Assembly: GCA_052034585.1 (NCBI GenBank)
Contig: JBPOIJ010000139.1
Coordinates: 15,356 to 79,355, forward strand
Length of the DNA: 64,000 nucleotides
DNA from: Xiheimicrobium sp052034585
Lineage (GTDB): Bacteria > Myxococcota > Myxococcia > Myxococcales > Myxococcaceae
Direction of reading: 5' to 3'
Shown here piece after piece: positions 7,940 to 19,267 of this stretch (the first letter of the stretch is position 1; the number at the start of each line of letters is the position of its first letter). The translations under genes and the position numbers were made by a program. The notes below the pieces were generated by a model. The model worked only from the letters and a program-made list of their open reading frames with translations, had not been told where the DNA came from and made no database searches.

Positions 7940-10408
7940 TCACTTCACCTCGAGCCCGAACTCGAGCCGGGCCTGGATCGCCGGCGGACCGAACAGCCAG
8001 CCGTAGGGCCCCAACTGCTGGACGAGCGGTTGAAGCGCAGCGGGGAGGGGAGTGGGAGCGGGCGCTGGTTGCTCCATCAAGGTTGGCGCGGCGACGCCGA
8101 GCATCGAACCGAGCAGGGAGCCGGAGCCGTGGAAGAGGGCGAGCTGGTAGTCGTCGTCGCCTGGCTCGAAGCCTGCCTTGAGCTTCGCCGCGTTGACCGC
8201 CTCCATCAGCCCGCCCAGCTCGTCGACCAGGCCTCGGGCCTTCGCGTCGCGCCCGCTCCACACCCGTCCCCGGGCCACCGCGTCGACGTCTTCCTTCTTC
8301 ATCTTCCGGCTCGCGGCGACCTCACTGATGAAGGTGTCGTAGAAGTCGTCGATCCACTTCTGGGCGGCGACGCGCTGGTCGTCCGTCCACGGATCGAAGA
8401 AGTCGGCGATGCCTGAGAGCTTGTTGCGGGCGATCGATTCCTGGGTGACGCCGTACTTGTTCGCGAAGTTCTTGATCGCCGGCTTCGCGTAGAAGACGCC
8501 GATGCTGCCAGTGAGGGTCGTCGGGTTCGCCCAGATCTGATCGGCGCCCATCGCGACGTAGTAGCCACCCGACGCGGCGGCGTCGCCCATCGACGCGATG
8601 ACCGGCTTCTTCTTCTTCGCCTCGAGCACGGCGCGGTACATCAGATCCGACGCGAGCCCATCTCCGCCACCCGAGTCGACGCGCAGCACGATCGCCTTCA
8701 CGTCCGGATCTTCGGTCGCCTCGTTGAGCGCCTCGATGAAGCTCTCGGCTCCAGAGATGGGGCCACCGATCGGCGACGACTGGTTCTTCCCGCCAGTGAT
8801 GCTCCCGAGCACGGGCACGACCGCGATCTTCCGCCGCCCGCCCCAGCGCACGTCACGCTGATCGAACGGCCGGTAGCTCTTGGTCGCCTTTCCGTCGGGC
8901 AGCTCGTTCTTGATCCGCTCGTCGAGCTCCTTCGGGGTCACCACCGCGTCGAGCTGACCGAGCTCCACCGCGCGCTTTGGCGGCTTGAGGCCCTCGTCGA
9001 GGCCGGCCTTCCAAGCCTCGACCGTCATTCCACGGCGTGCGGTGACGCGCTCGGAGAGGATCGAGTCGGTCGTGTCGAGGAAGGCATTGATCGTCTCCTT
9101 CTGCTCGTCGCTCATCGACGATCGAGTGAACTGATCGGGGAAGCTCTTGTACGCACCGACACGCGCGACGTCGACGCCGATGCCCAGTTGTTCCGCTGCG
9201 CCGCCGTAGTAGGTGATCGACGAGCGCACGCCGTCGACGATGTACATCGCCTCTCCGGCCGAGAAGATGCGATCGCAGGCCGAGGCCATCAGGTACTCGG
9301 CGTCACCAGTGCTCAAGATGTACGCGAAGGTCTTCTTGCCCGCCTTGCGGAGCCGCTCGATCGCCGCTCGCACTTCGTCGGCGCGCGCCATTCCCACTCC
9401 GGCGCCTTCGATCTTGATCAGCACGCCCACGAGATCGGGATCGCGCGCGGCCCGGTCGAGGAAGCGCAAGAAGCGCAGGTACCGATCCTCCGAGGCGAGG
9501 CCGAGCAGCGAGCCGATGGTGGTGCCGCCCTCTGCGCCGATGTCTCCAACCGAGATCACTGCGAGCTTCTTCGAGGGAATGATCGAGCCGTACTTCGCGC
9601 TCGAGACCCGCGCCATGAACTGGAGATCGACGTTGCCGTTCGCCACCCCGAGGCCCTGGGTGTAGCCGATCGCCTCGAGATCGACGCCGAGGCCTGCCTG
9701 GAAGGCGATGGGCGCGGTGGGGACGAAGCCGTGACTCACGCCCGCCGAGACGCGCAGCCCTCGAATGATGGTGGCCTTGGCGGTGTATTGGAGCCGGCTC
9801 TGCTCGGACAGGCGCTGCTCCGGGAAGTACCAATCGACGCCGAGGGTGACGACCTCCTCGAAGGGCCGCAGGCCGACGCCCAGGCCCCACTCGCGGGTGA
9901 GCGAGACGTCTCCGAGGGTGGGCGCGTTCAGGTTGCGAACGATCGCTCCGAAGCTGAGCCATCGAATCGGGCGCGACTGGAGGCCTGCGTCGAGCCCGAA
10001 CAGGCCCCGGGTCGGACCAGCGGCGTACCAGTTCGCGGTGAGGCCGGCCGAGAACGCCTGCGGGCCCACCGAGGCGCCCAGCGTCCACTTGGTGAGCGGG
10101 GAGGCGCCGGTGGTGGCGTTGACCGAGGCGCCCAGCGCGAAGAGATCACCCAGGCTCGTCGCGGCAAACAGGCCGTTGCCGACGAGCGAGCGCGTCTGAC
10201 TCCGCTCGTGGACGTAGACGAGGTTCCAGTCGCCGACGCGTCCGAGCGCGCCGGGGTTGAAGGTGAGCGCCGTCGCCTCGTCCGCGAAGGCGAGCGAGTC
10301 GGGCAGGAGCGTCACCCCACGCGAGAGATCACCGTTCGCGAGGTTGATCGTCTGGGCGGCGGCGGGGCACGCCGCGAGGAGAAGCAGGAACAGCCGTCGA
10401 GAGGCCAT
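7940..10408 (-). CDS. SppA-type S49 protease fused to an outer-membrane-type N-terminal domain
   Basis: The 822-residue protein has a signal sequence (MASRRLFLLLLAACPAAAQT; the LAAC could also act as a lipobox). About 250 residues of alternating Gly/aromatic strands with a FadL/PorV-like opening follow (TALTFNPGALG). From about residue 278 to the end it is a signal peptide peptidase of the long SppA type with two S49 domains. The catalytic Lys is seen in RVGAYKSF (about 420) and the catalytic Ser in MGDAAASGGYY (about 613). In ordinary SppA the protein is anchored to the inner membrane and digests leftover signal peptides. The barrel-like extension suggests an outer-membrane location instead, which is an inference. 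It ends with a Pro-rich stretch. Confidence 0.85.
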   Translation of the reverse strand: MASRRLFLLLLAACPAAAQTINLANGDLSRGVTLLPDSLAFADEATALTFNPGALGRVGDWNLVYVHERSQTRSLVGNGLFAATSLGDLFALGASVNATTGASPLTKWTLGASVGPQAFSAGLTANWYAAGPTRGLFGLDAGLQSRPIRWLSFGAIVRNLNAPTLGDVSLTREWGLGVGLRPFEEVVTLGVDWYFPEQRLSEQSRLQYTAKATIIRGLRVSAGVSHGFVPTAPIAFQAGLGVDLEAIGYTQGLGVANGNVDLQFMARVSSAKYGSIIPSKKLAVISVGDIGAEGGTTIGSLLGLASEDRYLRFLRFLDRAARDPDLVGVLIKIEGAGVGMARADEVRAAIERLRKAGKKTFAYILSTGDAEYLMASACDRIFSAGEAMYIVDGVRSSITYYGGAAEQLGIGVDVARVGAYKSFPDQFTRSSMSDEQKETINAFLDTTDSILSERVTARRGMTVEAWKAGLDEGLKPPKRAVELGQLDAVVTPKELDERIKNELPDGKATKSYRPFDQRDVRWGGRRKIAVVPVLGSITGGKNQSSPIGGPISGAESFIEALNEATEDPDVKAIVLRVDSGGGDGLASDLMYRAVLEAKKKKPVIASMGDAAASGGYYVAMGADQIWANPTTLTGSIGVFYAKPAIKNFANKYGVTQESIARNKLSGIADFFDPWTDDQRVAAQKWIDDFYDTFISEVAASRKMKKEDVDAVARGRVWSGRDAKARGLVDELGGLMEAVNAAKLKAGFEPGDDDYQLALFHGSGSLLGSMLGVAAPTLMEQPAPAPTPLPAALQPLVQQLGPYGWLFGPPAIQARLEFGLEVK

Positions 10409-10470
10409 ATGGCCTCTTAGCTGAACTCAGGCTCGGAGTCGGAGCGCTCGCGCGAGTCGACGAAACCGAC

Positions 10471-11703
10471 TCACCAGTCTTCGGTGCCGGAGACGCCGTC
10501 GAGGGGATCGTTCCCCTTCTTCTTCTTGTCGCGCGTCTGGGTTCGTCCGCCGCGATCTTCCGCGTTCCAGTCTTCGGTGCCGGCGCGGTTGTCGAGCGGG
10601 TCGGCCGAGCGGGTCACCTTCTCACCAGCGCCATCGCCGTTGTTGATCACCCAGGTCGTCATGCGCTGGATCTCGCCCTTCATCTGCCCGAACTCGTCTC
10701 CCTGCATCGTCGCGCGCTTGATCGCGAGCCGCTTGCCGCCCTTGAGATCGAAGTAGCCGAGGGTGACCTCGGTGCCGCCTGAATCGAGCTCCTTGACGAT
10801 GGTGACGATGCCGCGGTCGAGCCCCAGCGTCTTCGCCACGCTGCCCATCGTCGAGCCGCCCTTGTCCTTCACCGCCTCGGCGGCCAGCCGATCCATCAGG
10901 GCGTCGAAGGCCTTGAACCCGGAAGAGGCGACGAGCTCGGGCGCGTACTCGACGTCGTCGGGCGTCACCTCGATCATCGTGCCGACCGCACGGAAGCCGG
11001 GCTTCTCGATCTTGATCATCGTCTTCCCGATCGGCAACGTCTGGAGGGTGATCGGCGTGTAGCCCTGGAACTCGCCGTTCAAGAACACCCGGGCGCCGTT
11101 CGGCTTGGTCTTCACCACCACGTTGCCGCGCAGCTGGGCGTTTCGGCTCGAGGCCACCTGCGCCTTCAAGGCGACGAAGTCTTGCGGGTACTTCTTGCGA
11201 TCGAGTTCGAAGGCAGGCGAGAGCGCGATGAGATTCAAGACGGCGAGCTTGGCCTCCTCGGCGTCACCGCGCGCCTGGAGCACCGCGCCGTACATCGCCC
11301 ACGCGTCGCAGAGGTTGCCGCAGTTCTTCATCGCGGCGACGGCCTTGTCGTACTCCTTGAGGGTCGCTCGCAGCTTGCGCTCGGCCGGCTCGTACTGGCG
11401 GTTGTCGAAGTCGGTCTTCGATTCGGTGAAGCCCGTCTGGGCGCGCTTGAGCGAGGCGGCGGCGTCTTCGTCGGTGGCGACCCCGAAGAGATCGTCAGAC
11501 GTCTTCACCACGAAGCCCTGGTACTCGTTGAGCGCCTCGTCGATGAAGCCCTCGAGCTTGAGGGTCTGCGCCTCGGCGCCCTTGTCCATGGGAATGACGA
11601 GGGCCGCGATGCGCTTCTCCGTCGGCGGAGGCGCCGCGAACGCCAGGGACGCGGTGAGGCCAGCGACGAAGGCCAGGGAAGGAAACGGGGGAGTCGCGCG
11701 CAT
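10471..11703 (-). CDS. Secreted PEGA-domain protein with repeated C-terminal motif
   Basis: This 410-residue protein starts with a signal peptide (MRATPPFPSLAFVAGLTASL). The region up to about 200 is helical and TPR-like. A PEGA domain (about 205-260) shows KTKPNGARVFLNGEFQGYTP and the PIGKTMIKIEKPGF strand, typical of surface-layer-type PEGA modules. The C-terminal 45 residues repeat a DPLD-x-GTEDW unit twice, with Arg/Lys between. The ATG at 11703 was chosen because the upstream part of the open frame is Arg/Ser-rich and precedes the signal peptide. It lies 10 bases after a PEGA paralogue (11714-12928). Probably periplasmic or envelope-bound; role unknown. Confidence 0.8.
   Translation of the reverse strand: MRATPPFPSLAFVAGLTASLAFAAPPPTEKRIAALVIPMDKGAEAQTLKLEGFIDEALNEYQGFVVKTSDDLFGVATDEDAAASLKRAQTGFTESKTDFDNRQYEPAERKLRATLKEYDKAVAAMKNCGNLCDAWAMYGAVLQARGDAEEAKLAVLNLIALSPAFELDRKKYPQDFVALKAQVASSRNAQLRGNVVVKTKPNGARVFLNGEFQGYTPITLQTLPIGKTMIKIEKPGFRAVGTMIEVTPDDVEYAPELVASSGFKAFDALMDRLAAEAVKDKGGSTMGSVAKTLGLDRGIVTIVKELDSGGTEVTLGYFDLKGGKRLAIKRATMQGDEFGQMKGEIQRMTTWVINNGDGAGEKVTRSADPLDNRAGTEDWNAEDRGGRTQTRDKKKKGNDPLDGVSGTEDW
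10474..10583. repeat. Two 17-bp direct repeats at the 3' end of the PEGA gene
   Basis: The 17-base string CCAGTCTTCGGTGCCGG occurs at 10474-10490 and again at 10567-10583, separated by 76 bases. On the coding strand it encodes the repeated GTEDW motif at the C-terminus of the PEGA protein. It is a coding repeat, probably a duplicated protein tail, and not a mobile-element end. Confidence 0.7.
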
Positions 11704-11713
11704 GAGGTGCTCG

Positions 11714-12928
11714 TCAGAAAGGGAACAACACCGGGTTGAAGGCCGTTCGCGGCTGCGACGGCTGTGAGGCCACGACGCCGACCACCGCGGCGCCTGCGCC
11801 GACCGCGACCACCCCGCCCACGACACCCCAGAACCACGGCTTGCTGAACACCGAATCACCCGAGCTCGGTTCCGCCGTGTCTCGCACCTCGTTCTTGGAG
11901 TCCTTCTTCGCCACCGCGACTGGAGACGGATTGGCGATGAAGGCCTTCACCTTGTCGGCGACGGGGCCGAAGTTCCCGTCGGTTGGGAGCGAGACCTCCT
12001 TGAGCCGTGCCCGCGTCTCGACGTCCCACACCTCGAGCGTGCCGTCTCCGCCTGGCGCGACCTCGGCGACGATCAAGAAGCGCGACTTCATCGTCTCGGC
12101 GACCGTCATCGCGTCCTTGGGAACGCCCTTGCCCAGGTTCGTCGCGATGAGCCCCTTCATCGACTTGATCGCCGCCCCGTAGCCTTCGGCAGGCGCGAGC
12201 TCGAGCGAGACCTCCCCGTCCTTCGCGACGTTCATGACGACGCCTGCCGAGGTGAACCCAGGGCGGCGCGCGACGATGAGGTGACGGCCGGTGGGCACCT
12301 GCGCGGCCTCGGTGAGCGGCGTCGTTCCCAGCGGAGCGCCGCGGAAGTGAACTTCGGCTCCGCCTGGCGCGGTGTGAATGGTGAGGGCGGCCTTGGGCAG
12401 CTTCGCCATGTCGGCCAGCGCCTTCTCGTGCACCTTCTTGACGTCGGCGCCGAAGTACTTGGGATCGAGCTCGACGCCGGGGAAGTAGATGACGGCCTTG
12501 GTGACCTCCTCGAGCGCGACCTTGAGCCCGGGCTTGCCACCCGTCTGGAGCGCGATGTTCGCGAGGTGCAAGTGCGCGGTCGCGAGCTCCTTCGGGTCGG
12601 CGGTCGCGGGGTTCTGATCCCAAGAGGTGAGCGCTTCCTTGAACTTGGCGGCGGCGAGATCGAAGTCGAGGTTGTCGACCGCGTCGGTGCCGTCCTTCAT
12701 CAAGCTGAGCCCTCGGTTGGCCGACGCCTCTTCGGGAAAGAGCGACTCGAGATCGGTGACGGGAACCGAGGCTTTGTCGAGGGCCTTGAGCAGCTGCGAC
12801 TCCACCTTGGCGGCGTGGGGCTCGGCGGTCTCCTTGGGCGAGATGAAGACCGAGGCGCGGTTGGGAAGTGCCGACGAGGCGGCCCCTTTTCCGGGCGCGG
12901 CGAGGACCAGCAAGAGAACAGTGAGCAC
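11714..12928 (-). CDS. Secreted PEGA-domain protein with C-terminal membrane helix
   Basis: The 404-residue protein begins at a GTG and has an N-terminal signal-like helix. A TPR-like helical part (about 70-180) follows, then a PEGA domain (about 185-245: IHTAPGGAEVHFRGAPLGTTP and GRHLIVARRPGF). Near the C-terminus there is a hydrophobic Gly/Val-rich helix (about 365-390). The same plan is seen in the gene just downstream, so these are tandem paralogues 10 bases apart, probably one transcript. Its start faces the topoisomerase genes across a 184-base divergent region. No enzyme signature is seen; PEGA modules are usually adhesive or structural. Confidence 0.8.
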   Translation of the reverse strand: MLTVLLLVLAAPGKGAASSALPNRASVFISPKETAEPHAAKVESQLLKALDKASVPVTDLESLFPEEASANRGLSLMKDGTDAVDNLDFDLAAAKFKEALTSWDQNPATADPKELATAHLHLANIALQTGGKPGLKVALEEVTKAVIYFPGVELDPKYFGADVKKVHEKALADMAKLPKAALTIHTAPGGAEVHFRGAPLGTTPLTEAAQVPTGRHLIVARRPGFTSAGVVMNVAKDGEVSLELAPAEGYGAAIKSMKGLIATNLGKGVPKDAMTVAETMKSRFLIVAEVAPGGDGTLEVWDVETRARLKEVSLPTDGNFGPVADKVKAFIANPSPVAVAKKDSKNEVRDTAEPSSGDSVFSKPWFWGVVGGVVAVGAGAAVVGVVASQPSQPRTAFNPVLFPF

Positions 12929-12991
12929 GGCGCGAGACTAGCCGAGCGGTGTCGCAACGCACGTCCGACGAACGGCCGAGGCGTTTGGGTG

Positions 12992-13008
12992 TGTGCGACT
13001 GCCGCACA
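12992..13008. promoter_or_regulatory. Dyad TGTGCG-N5-CGCACA in the divergent region
   Basis: A perfect 6-base inverted repeat, TGTGCG (12992-12997) and CGCACA (13003-13008), lies between the divergent PEGA and topoisomerase genes, just upstream of the candidate promoter at 13028. The size and spacing suit a dimeric regulator. No regulator is identified, and chance occurrence in GC-rich DNA is possible. Confidence 0.3.
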
Positions 13009-13027
13009 TGTCGGTTGAGCAGAATTC

Positions 13028-13055
13028 TTGTGTCGGCGATCACGATGCGTACAGT
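13028..13055 (+). promoter_or_regulatory. Candidate sigma-70-like promoter for topoisomerase genes
   Basis: TTGTGT (13028-13033) and TACAGT (13050-13055) are 16 bases apart and 58 bases upstream of the parC start. The match to TTGACA/TATAAT is partial (about four of six each), so this is a suggestion only. Confidence 0.25.
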
Positions 13056-13112
13056 CCGCTCGGCACAAACCTGTAGCACGCGCAACACGCCGAAAAAGGC
13101 ACGGGAAAGACG

Positions 13113-15536
<2,424 letters not shown>

Positions 15537-15539
15537 TCG

Positions 15540-17462
15540 ATGGCCGCCAAGAAGTACGACGCTGAAGAGATCGAAGTCCTCGAAGGCCTGCAGCCCGTCC
15601 GCACCCGGCCGGGCATGTACATCGGCGGCACCGGGCTGGACGGCTACCACCACCTCCTCTGGGAGATCGTCGACAACTCCGTCGACGAGGTGATGAACGG
15701 CCACGCCACCCGCGTCGAGGTGACGCTCCACAAGGGCGGCCAGATGGTGACGGTGACCGACGACGGGCGCGGCATTCCGGTGTCGATCATGCCCAAGTAC
15801 AAGAAGCCGGCGGTCGAGGTGATCCTCACCACCTTGCACTCGGGCGGGAAGTTCAAGCAGGGCAACTACACCCACTCCGGCGGTCTGCACGGCGTCGGCA
15901 GCTCGGTGGTGAACGCGCTCTCGAGCGAGCTCGACATCAAGATCAAGCGCGACGGCAAGCTCCACGAGCAGACCTACTCGCGCGGAGTACCCAAGACGAA
16001 GCTCAAGGCCGGCGCGAACGTGCGCGGCACCGGCACGACGATCTCCTTCACGCCCGACACCGAGATCTTCGGCGCCAAGCTCAAGTTCGATCCCGAGACG
16101 ATCCGCGAGCGGCTCGAGTCGAAGAGCTATCTCCACAAGGGCATGGAGGTCGTCTTCATCGACGAGACCCAGTCGCCGAAGTCGGAGGTCACCTTCAAGC
16201 ACGACGGCGGCATCGCGGAGTACATCGTCAAGCTCGTGCAGGACCGCCAGAAGGCAATGGTTCCAGCGACGACCCAGCCCTTCTACAAGGCACACGACAA
16301 CGGCATTCGGCTCGAGCTCGCGATGGTGTGGACCGAGGCGACCGACGAGACGGTGAAGAGCTACGTCAACGGCATTCCCACCAAGTCGGGCGGCACCCAC
16401 GAGAACGGGCTCAAGTCGGGTGCGGTGAAGGCGGTGCGCAACTACATCGAGACGCACGATCTGACGCCCAAGGGCGTGACGCTCACCGCCGACGACATTC
16501 GGGAAGGCATGGTGTGCATCCTCTCGACCTACGTCGTCGAGCCGCAGTTCCAGGGCCAGACGAAGGAACGCCTCAACAACCCCGAGGTCGCAGGCCAGGT
16601 CGACAACGTGGTGCGGCCGGCGGTCGAGAAGTGGCTCAACGACAACAAGACGATCGCGGAAGCGGTGGTGGCCCGCATCATCCTCGCGGCCCGCGCCCGG
16701 GAGGCGTCGCGCGCGGCGAGCCAGGCCGTCACTCGCAAGGGGCCAGTCAGCCGCACGAACCTGCCCGGCAAGCTCACCGACTGCGAGTCGGCCGACCCGG
16801 GGACGAGCGAGCTCTTCATCGTCGAGGGTGACTCCGCAGGCGGCACCGCGAAGCAGGGGAGAAACCGGAAGACCCAGGCGATCCTCCCCTTGCGCGGCAA
16901 GGTGCTGAACGCCGAGCAGGCCTCGAGCGACAAGGTGTCGTCGAACAAGGAACTCCAGGACATCGCGAGCGCGCTCGGTTGCGGCATTGGCAGCGCCGTC
17001 GATCTCTCCCGGCTGCGCTACGGGAAGATCTTCCTCCTGATGGACGCCGACGCCGACGGCCAGCACATCTCGACGCTCCTGCTCACGTTCTTCTACCGGC
17101 ACATGCGGCCGCTCATCAAGAACGGCCACGTCTACATCGCCCAGCCGCCGCTCTACCGCGTCGACATCGGCAAGGAGACGTTCTGGGCGCTCGACGACGA
17201 GCACAAGGAGCAGATCATCAAGGAGAAGGTGAAGGGGAACGCGAAGCCCAACATCATGCGCTTCAAGGGCCTCGGCGAGATGACCGACGACGAGCTGCGC
17301 GACACCACCCTCGATCCGAACAAGCGCATCGCGCTCAAGGTGACCGTCGAGGACGAGCTCGAGGCCGACAAGACGATCAACGAGCTGATGGGCCGCGACG
17401 TCTCCGCTCGCTTCAACTTCATCATGGAGCGCGCAGGCGACGTGTCCGAGATCGACGTCTGA
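15540..17462 (+). CDS. parE: DNA topoisomerase IV-type subunit B (ParE/GyrB family)
   Basis: This 640-residue ATPase subunit partners the A subunit encoded just upstream. A GHKL ATPase domain comes first (VDNSVDEVMNGHATRVEV for the N motif, VTDDGRGIPV, and GLHGVGSSVVNALS for the ATP lid). A transducer domain follows, then a TOPRIM domain with EGDSAGGTAKQGRNRKTQA and the metal site DADADGQH. The length of 640 fits ParE and short GyrB proteins. A good Shine-Dalgarno (AAGGAG) ends the upstream gene, 11 bases before the ATG, so the two subunits are co-expressed at similar levels. Confidence 0.9.
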   Translation: MAAKKYDAEEIEVLEGLQPVRTRPGMYIGGTGLDGYHHLLWEIVDNSVDEVMNGHATRVEVTLHKGGQMVTVTDDGRGIPVSIMPKYKKPAVEVILTTLHSGGKFKQGNYTHSGGLHGVGSSVVNALSSELDIKIKRDGKLHEQTYSRGVPKTKLKAGANVRGTGTTISFTPDTEIFGAKLKFDPETIRERLESKSYLHKGMEVVFIDETQSPKSEVTFKHDGGIAEYIVKLVQDRQKAMVPATTQPFYKAHDNGIRLELAMVWTEATDETVKSYVNGIPTKSGGTHENGLKSGAVKAVRNYIETHDLTPKGVTLTADDIREGMVCILSTYVVEPQFQGQTKERLNNPEVAGQVDNVVRPAVEKWLNDNKTIAEAVVARIILAARAREASRAASQAVTRKGPVSRTNLPGKLTDCESADPGTSELFIVEGDSAGGTAKQGRNRKTQAILPLRGKVLNAEQASSDKVSSNKELQDIASALGCGIGSAVDLSRLRYGKIFLLMDADADGQHISTLLLTFFYRHMRPLIKNGHVYIAQPPLYRVDIGKETFWALDDEHKEQIIKEKVKGNAKPNIMRFKGLGEMTDDELRDTTLDPNKRIALKVTVEDELEADKTINELMGRDVSARFNFIMERAGDVSEIDV

Positions 17463-17482
17463 GCCTGTGAGAGACTCGGGTC

Positions 17483-18838
17483 GTGCCGCGGCTCGCGCTC
17501 GAGATCGTTCGTGTCCCCGAGGGCGTGTCGGTGCGCACGCCCGATGGCTCCTCGCGGGTCGCCTGCGAACCAGGCGAGCACTTCTTCGTCGGGCGATCGG
17601 AAGACTGTGAAGTCTGCGTGAGCGGCGCCGAGCCGGCGATGGCGGCGCTGGTGGCCGACGGCTTCGGTGGCGTGCGGACGATGCGCTTTCGCTGCGAGCT
17701 GGACGGGCGGTGGGAGGTCGATCACCTCGGCCACGATGGCTTCATCAGCGTGAACGGGCACGGGGTGGGGCACCGGCAGGCGCTCGCGGTGGGCGATCGG
17801 GTGAGCCCTGGAGGGGGCCTGCTCTTCACCTTGATCGATCTCGACGCCCCGTCGCGCCTCGAGCCACCAGAGCTGCTCGACGCGGTGGCCGAAGCCCCGG
17901 CCGACGAGGCCCGCTGGCACGTGCTCGCCGACTGGCTGATCGAGCAACAGGCGCCCCACGCGTTGCTGGCGGCCTACGAGCTCAAGCTGAAGGACGGCAC
18001 GAACGATCCCGATCTCCTCGGCGAGTACGCCGCCACGCGCCGTCGACGGCACACCCTGCTGGACGATCTGTGGGTCGACGACGTCGTCTGGAAGTGCGGC
18101 TACGTCGTGCGCTGCAGTCTCTGGCTCGGTCCTCGCGACTACGGCGAGCGGGTGCGGTTGACCCATGCGCTCTCGGCGCCGCAGTTCGCAGCGCTGTCGG
18201 AGCTGGTGCTCCAGTGCAACGGCACCGAATCGGCGGCCCGGCTCGAGGTGGTGCTCCACGCGCTGCCGCGGACGGTGCGCACCGTGGGGCTTCACTTCGC
18301 GGGCCCAGTGTCGTTCTCCGCGCTCCAGGCGCTCCACGCGAGGCCGCCGAAGGCCCACACCGTGCGGCTCCACCTCTCCGACCCGATCGCCAACCTGACC
18401 GCGCTCGTCGACCTCTTGGTGGCCAGCGGGTGGAAGACGATCGACTTCGAGTCCACTCGGCTGACCGATCGCAGCTCCGAGTTGCTGGAGAGCTGCCGAC
18501 GCCACGGCTCGACGCGCTTCCTCCTCGGGGGAACGTCACTCGCCTCCGGCTCGGTGCTGCGGCTGGCACGCGAGAACGTCGGCTGGTCGGGGCCCGATCA
18601 CGACGCGCTGTTGATCGATCGCCGCACCGGAGCCGTCTGGCCCGTCTCCCGAACCCGCCGTGGCTCGGCGCGTGGTTTGTCACTCACGCCGCTCGGCAAC
18701 GGGTGGACGACGCCGAACCGCGCGGAGCTGTTGTCGTCGGGTGATCGCTTCACCGCGGGTGATCGAGAGTACGTCTTTCTCTCGGGCTCGACGCTCGACG
18801 CGCTCTACCTCGAGTGGCTCCGGACCAGCGGGCGCTGA
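17483..18838 (+). CDS. FHA-like and TIGR02996-domain protein
   Basis: This 451-residue protein starts at a GTG 20 bases after parE. Residues 1-115 resemble a forkhead-associated domain: a beta-rich stretch with FFVGRSEDCEVCVSG in place of the usual GR-x-S motif and an SVNGHGVGHRQALAVGD strand near 85. Residues 127-160 are a TIGR02996 module (LLDAVAEAPADE, VLADWLIEQ). The rest is Leu-rich with LRR-like spacing. A second beta region at the C-terminus (about 370-450) also ends in a GDRF-type FHA-like strand. It may be a phosphothreonine-binding adaptor, but the FHA call is by pattern only. Confidence 0.65.
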   Translation: MPRLALEIVRVPEGVSVRTPDGSSRVACEPGEHFFVGRSEDCEVCVSGAEPAMAALVADGFGGVRTMRFRCELDGRWEVDHLGHDGFISVNGHGVGHRQALAVGDRVSPGGGLLFTLIDLDAPSRLEPPELLDAVAEAPADEARWHVLADWLIEQQAPHALLAAYELKLKDGTNDPDLLGEYAATRRRRHTLLDDLWVDDVVWKCGYVVRCSLWLGPRDYGERVRLTHALSAPQFAALSELVLQCNGTESAARLEVVLHALPRTVRTVGLHFAGPVSFSALQALHARPPKAHTVRLHLSDPIANLTALVDLLVASGWKTIDFESTRLTDRSSELLESCRRHGSTRFLLGGTSLASGSVLRLARENVGWSGPDHDALLIDRRTGAVWPVSRTRRGSARGLSLTPLGNGWTTPNRAELLSSGDRFTAGDREYVFLSGSTLDALYLEWLRTSGR

Positions 18839-18839
18839 C

Positions 18840-19133
18840 TCACCCCGGGATCGGCCCTGGGCAGGCGTGCTCGACGAGCCGCTCGGACGCAGTGCACGCC
18901 GCGCCTCGGAACGCAGGGCAATTGCAGAAGTCGAGGCACCCGACCGGAATCGGCTTGCAGGCGAAGCTCCCGCGCGCAGGCAGGGCGCTCGGCGCGCCAC
19001 AGCAGTCACATCTCACCTCGCAATAGAACCCGGGGCCGCAGGTCGTCGAGCCACACGACACGGCTGGCGGCGACAGCGTTGACGGCGAGCCACAGCCAAG
19101 GAGGAGCAGCACGACGAAGAAGAAGGGTCGCAT
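18840..19133 (-). CDS. Small Cys-rich lipoprotein
   Basis: This is a 97-residue predicted lipoprotein. The signal sequence MRPFFFVVLLLLGC ends in a lipobox (LLGC), so Cys14 should be lipidated. The mature part has about eleven further Cys in short spacings (CGSTTCGPGFYC, CDCC, CLDFCNC), which suggests a disulfide-rich surface domain. The ATG at 19133 fits the signal peptide better than an upstream GTG at 19145. It is convergent with the FHA-like gene, with one base between the two stops. The family is unknown; similar small Cys-rich lipoproteins are common in myxobacteria. Confidence 0.7.
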   Translation of the reverse strand: MRPFFFVVLLLLGCGSPSTLSPPAVSCGSTTCGPGFYCEVRCDCCGAPSALPARGSFACKPIPVGCLDFCNCPAFRGAACTASERLVEHACPGPIPG

Positions 19134-19267
19134 CACCGGGCGCACAGCAAGACGCGCGCCGATGGCTCCGTGCCAGTCCCCGCGCGGAAGCTGCCAATCG
19201 ACCGCGAATTTCTGAGGGGCTCGACGATTCGGCCGCGAACTCCCGAGGGCCGGAATATGGAGCGGCC

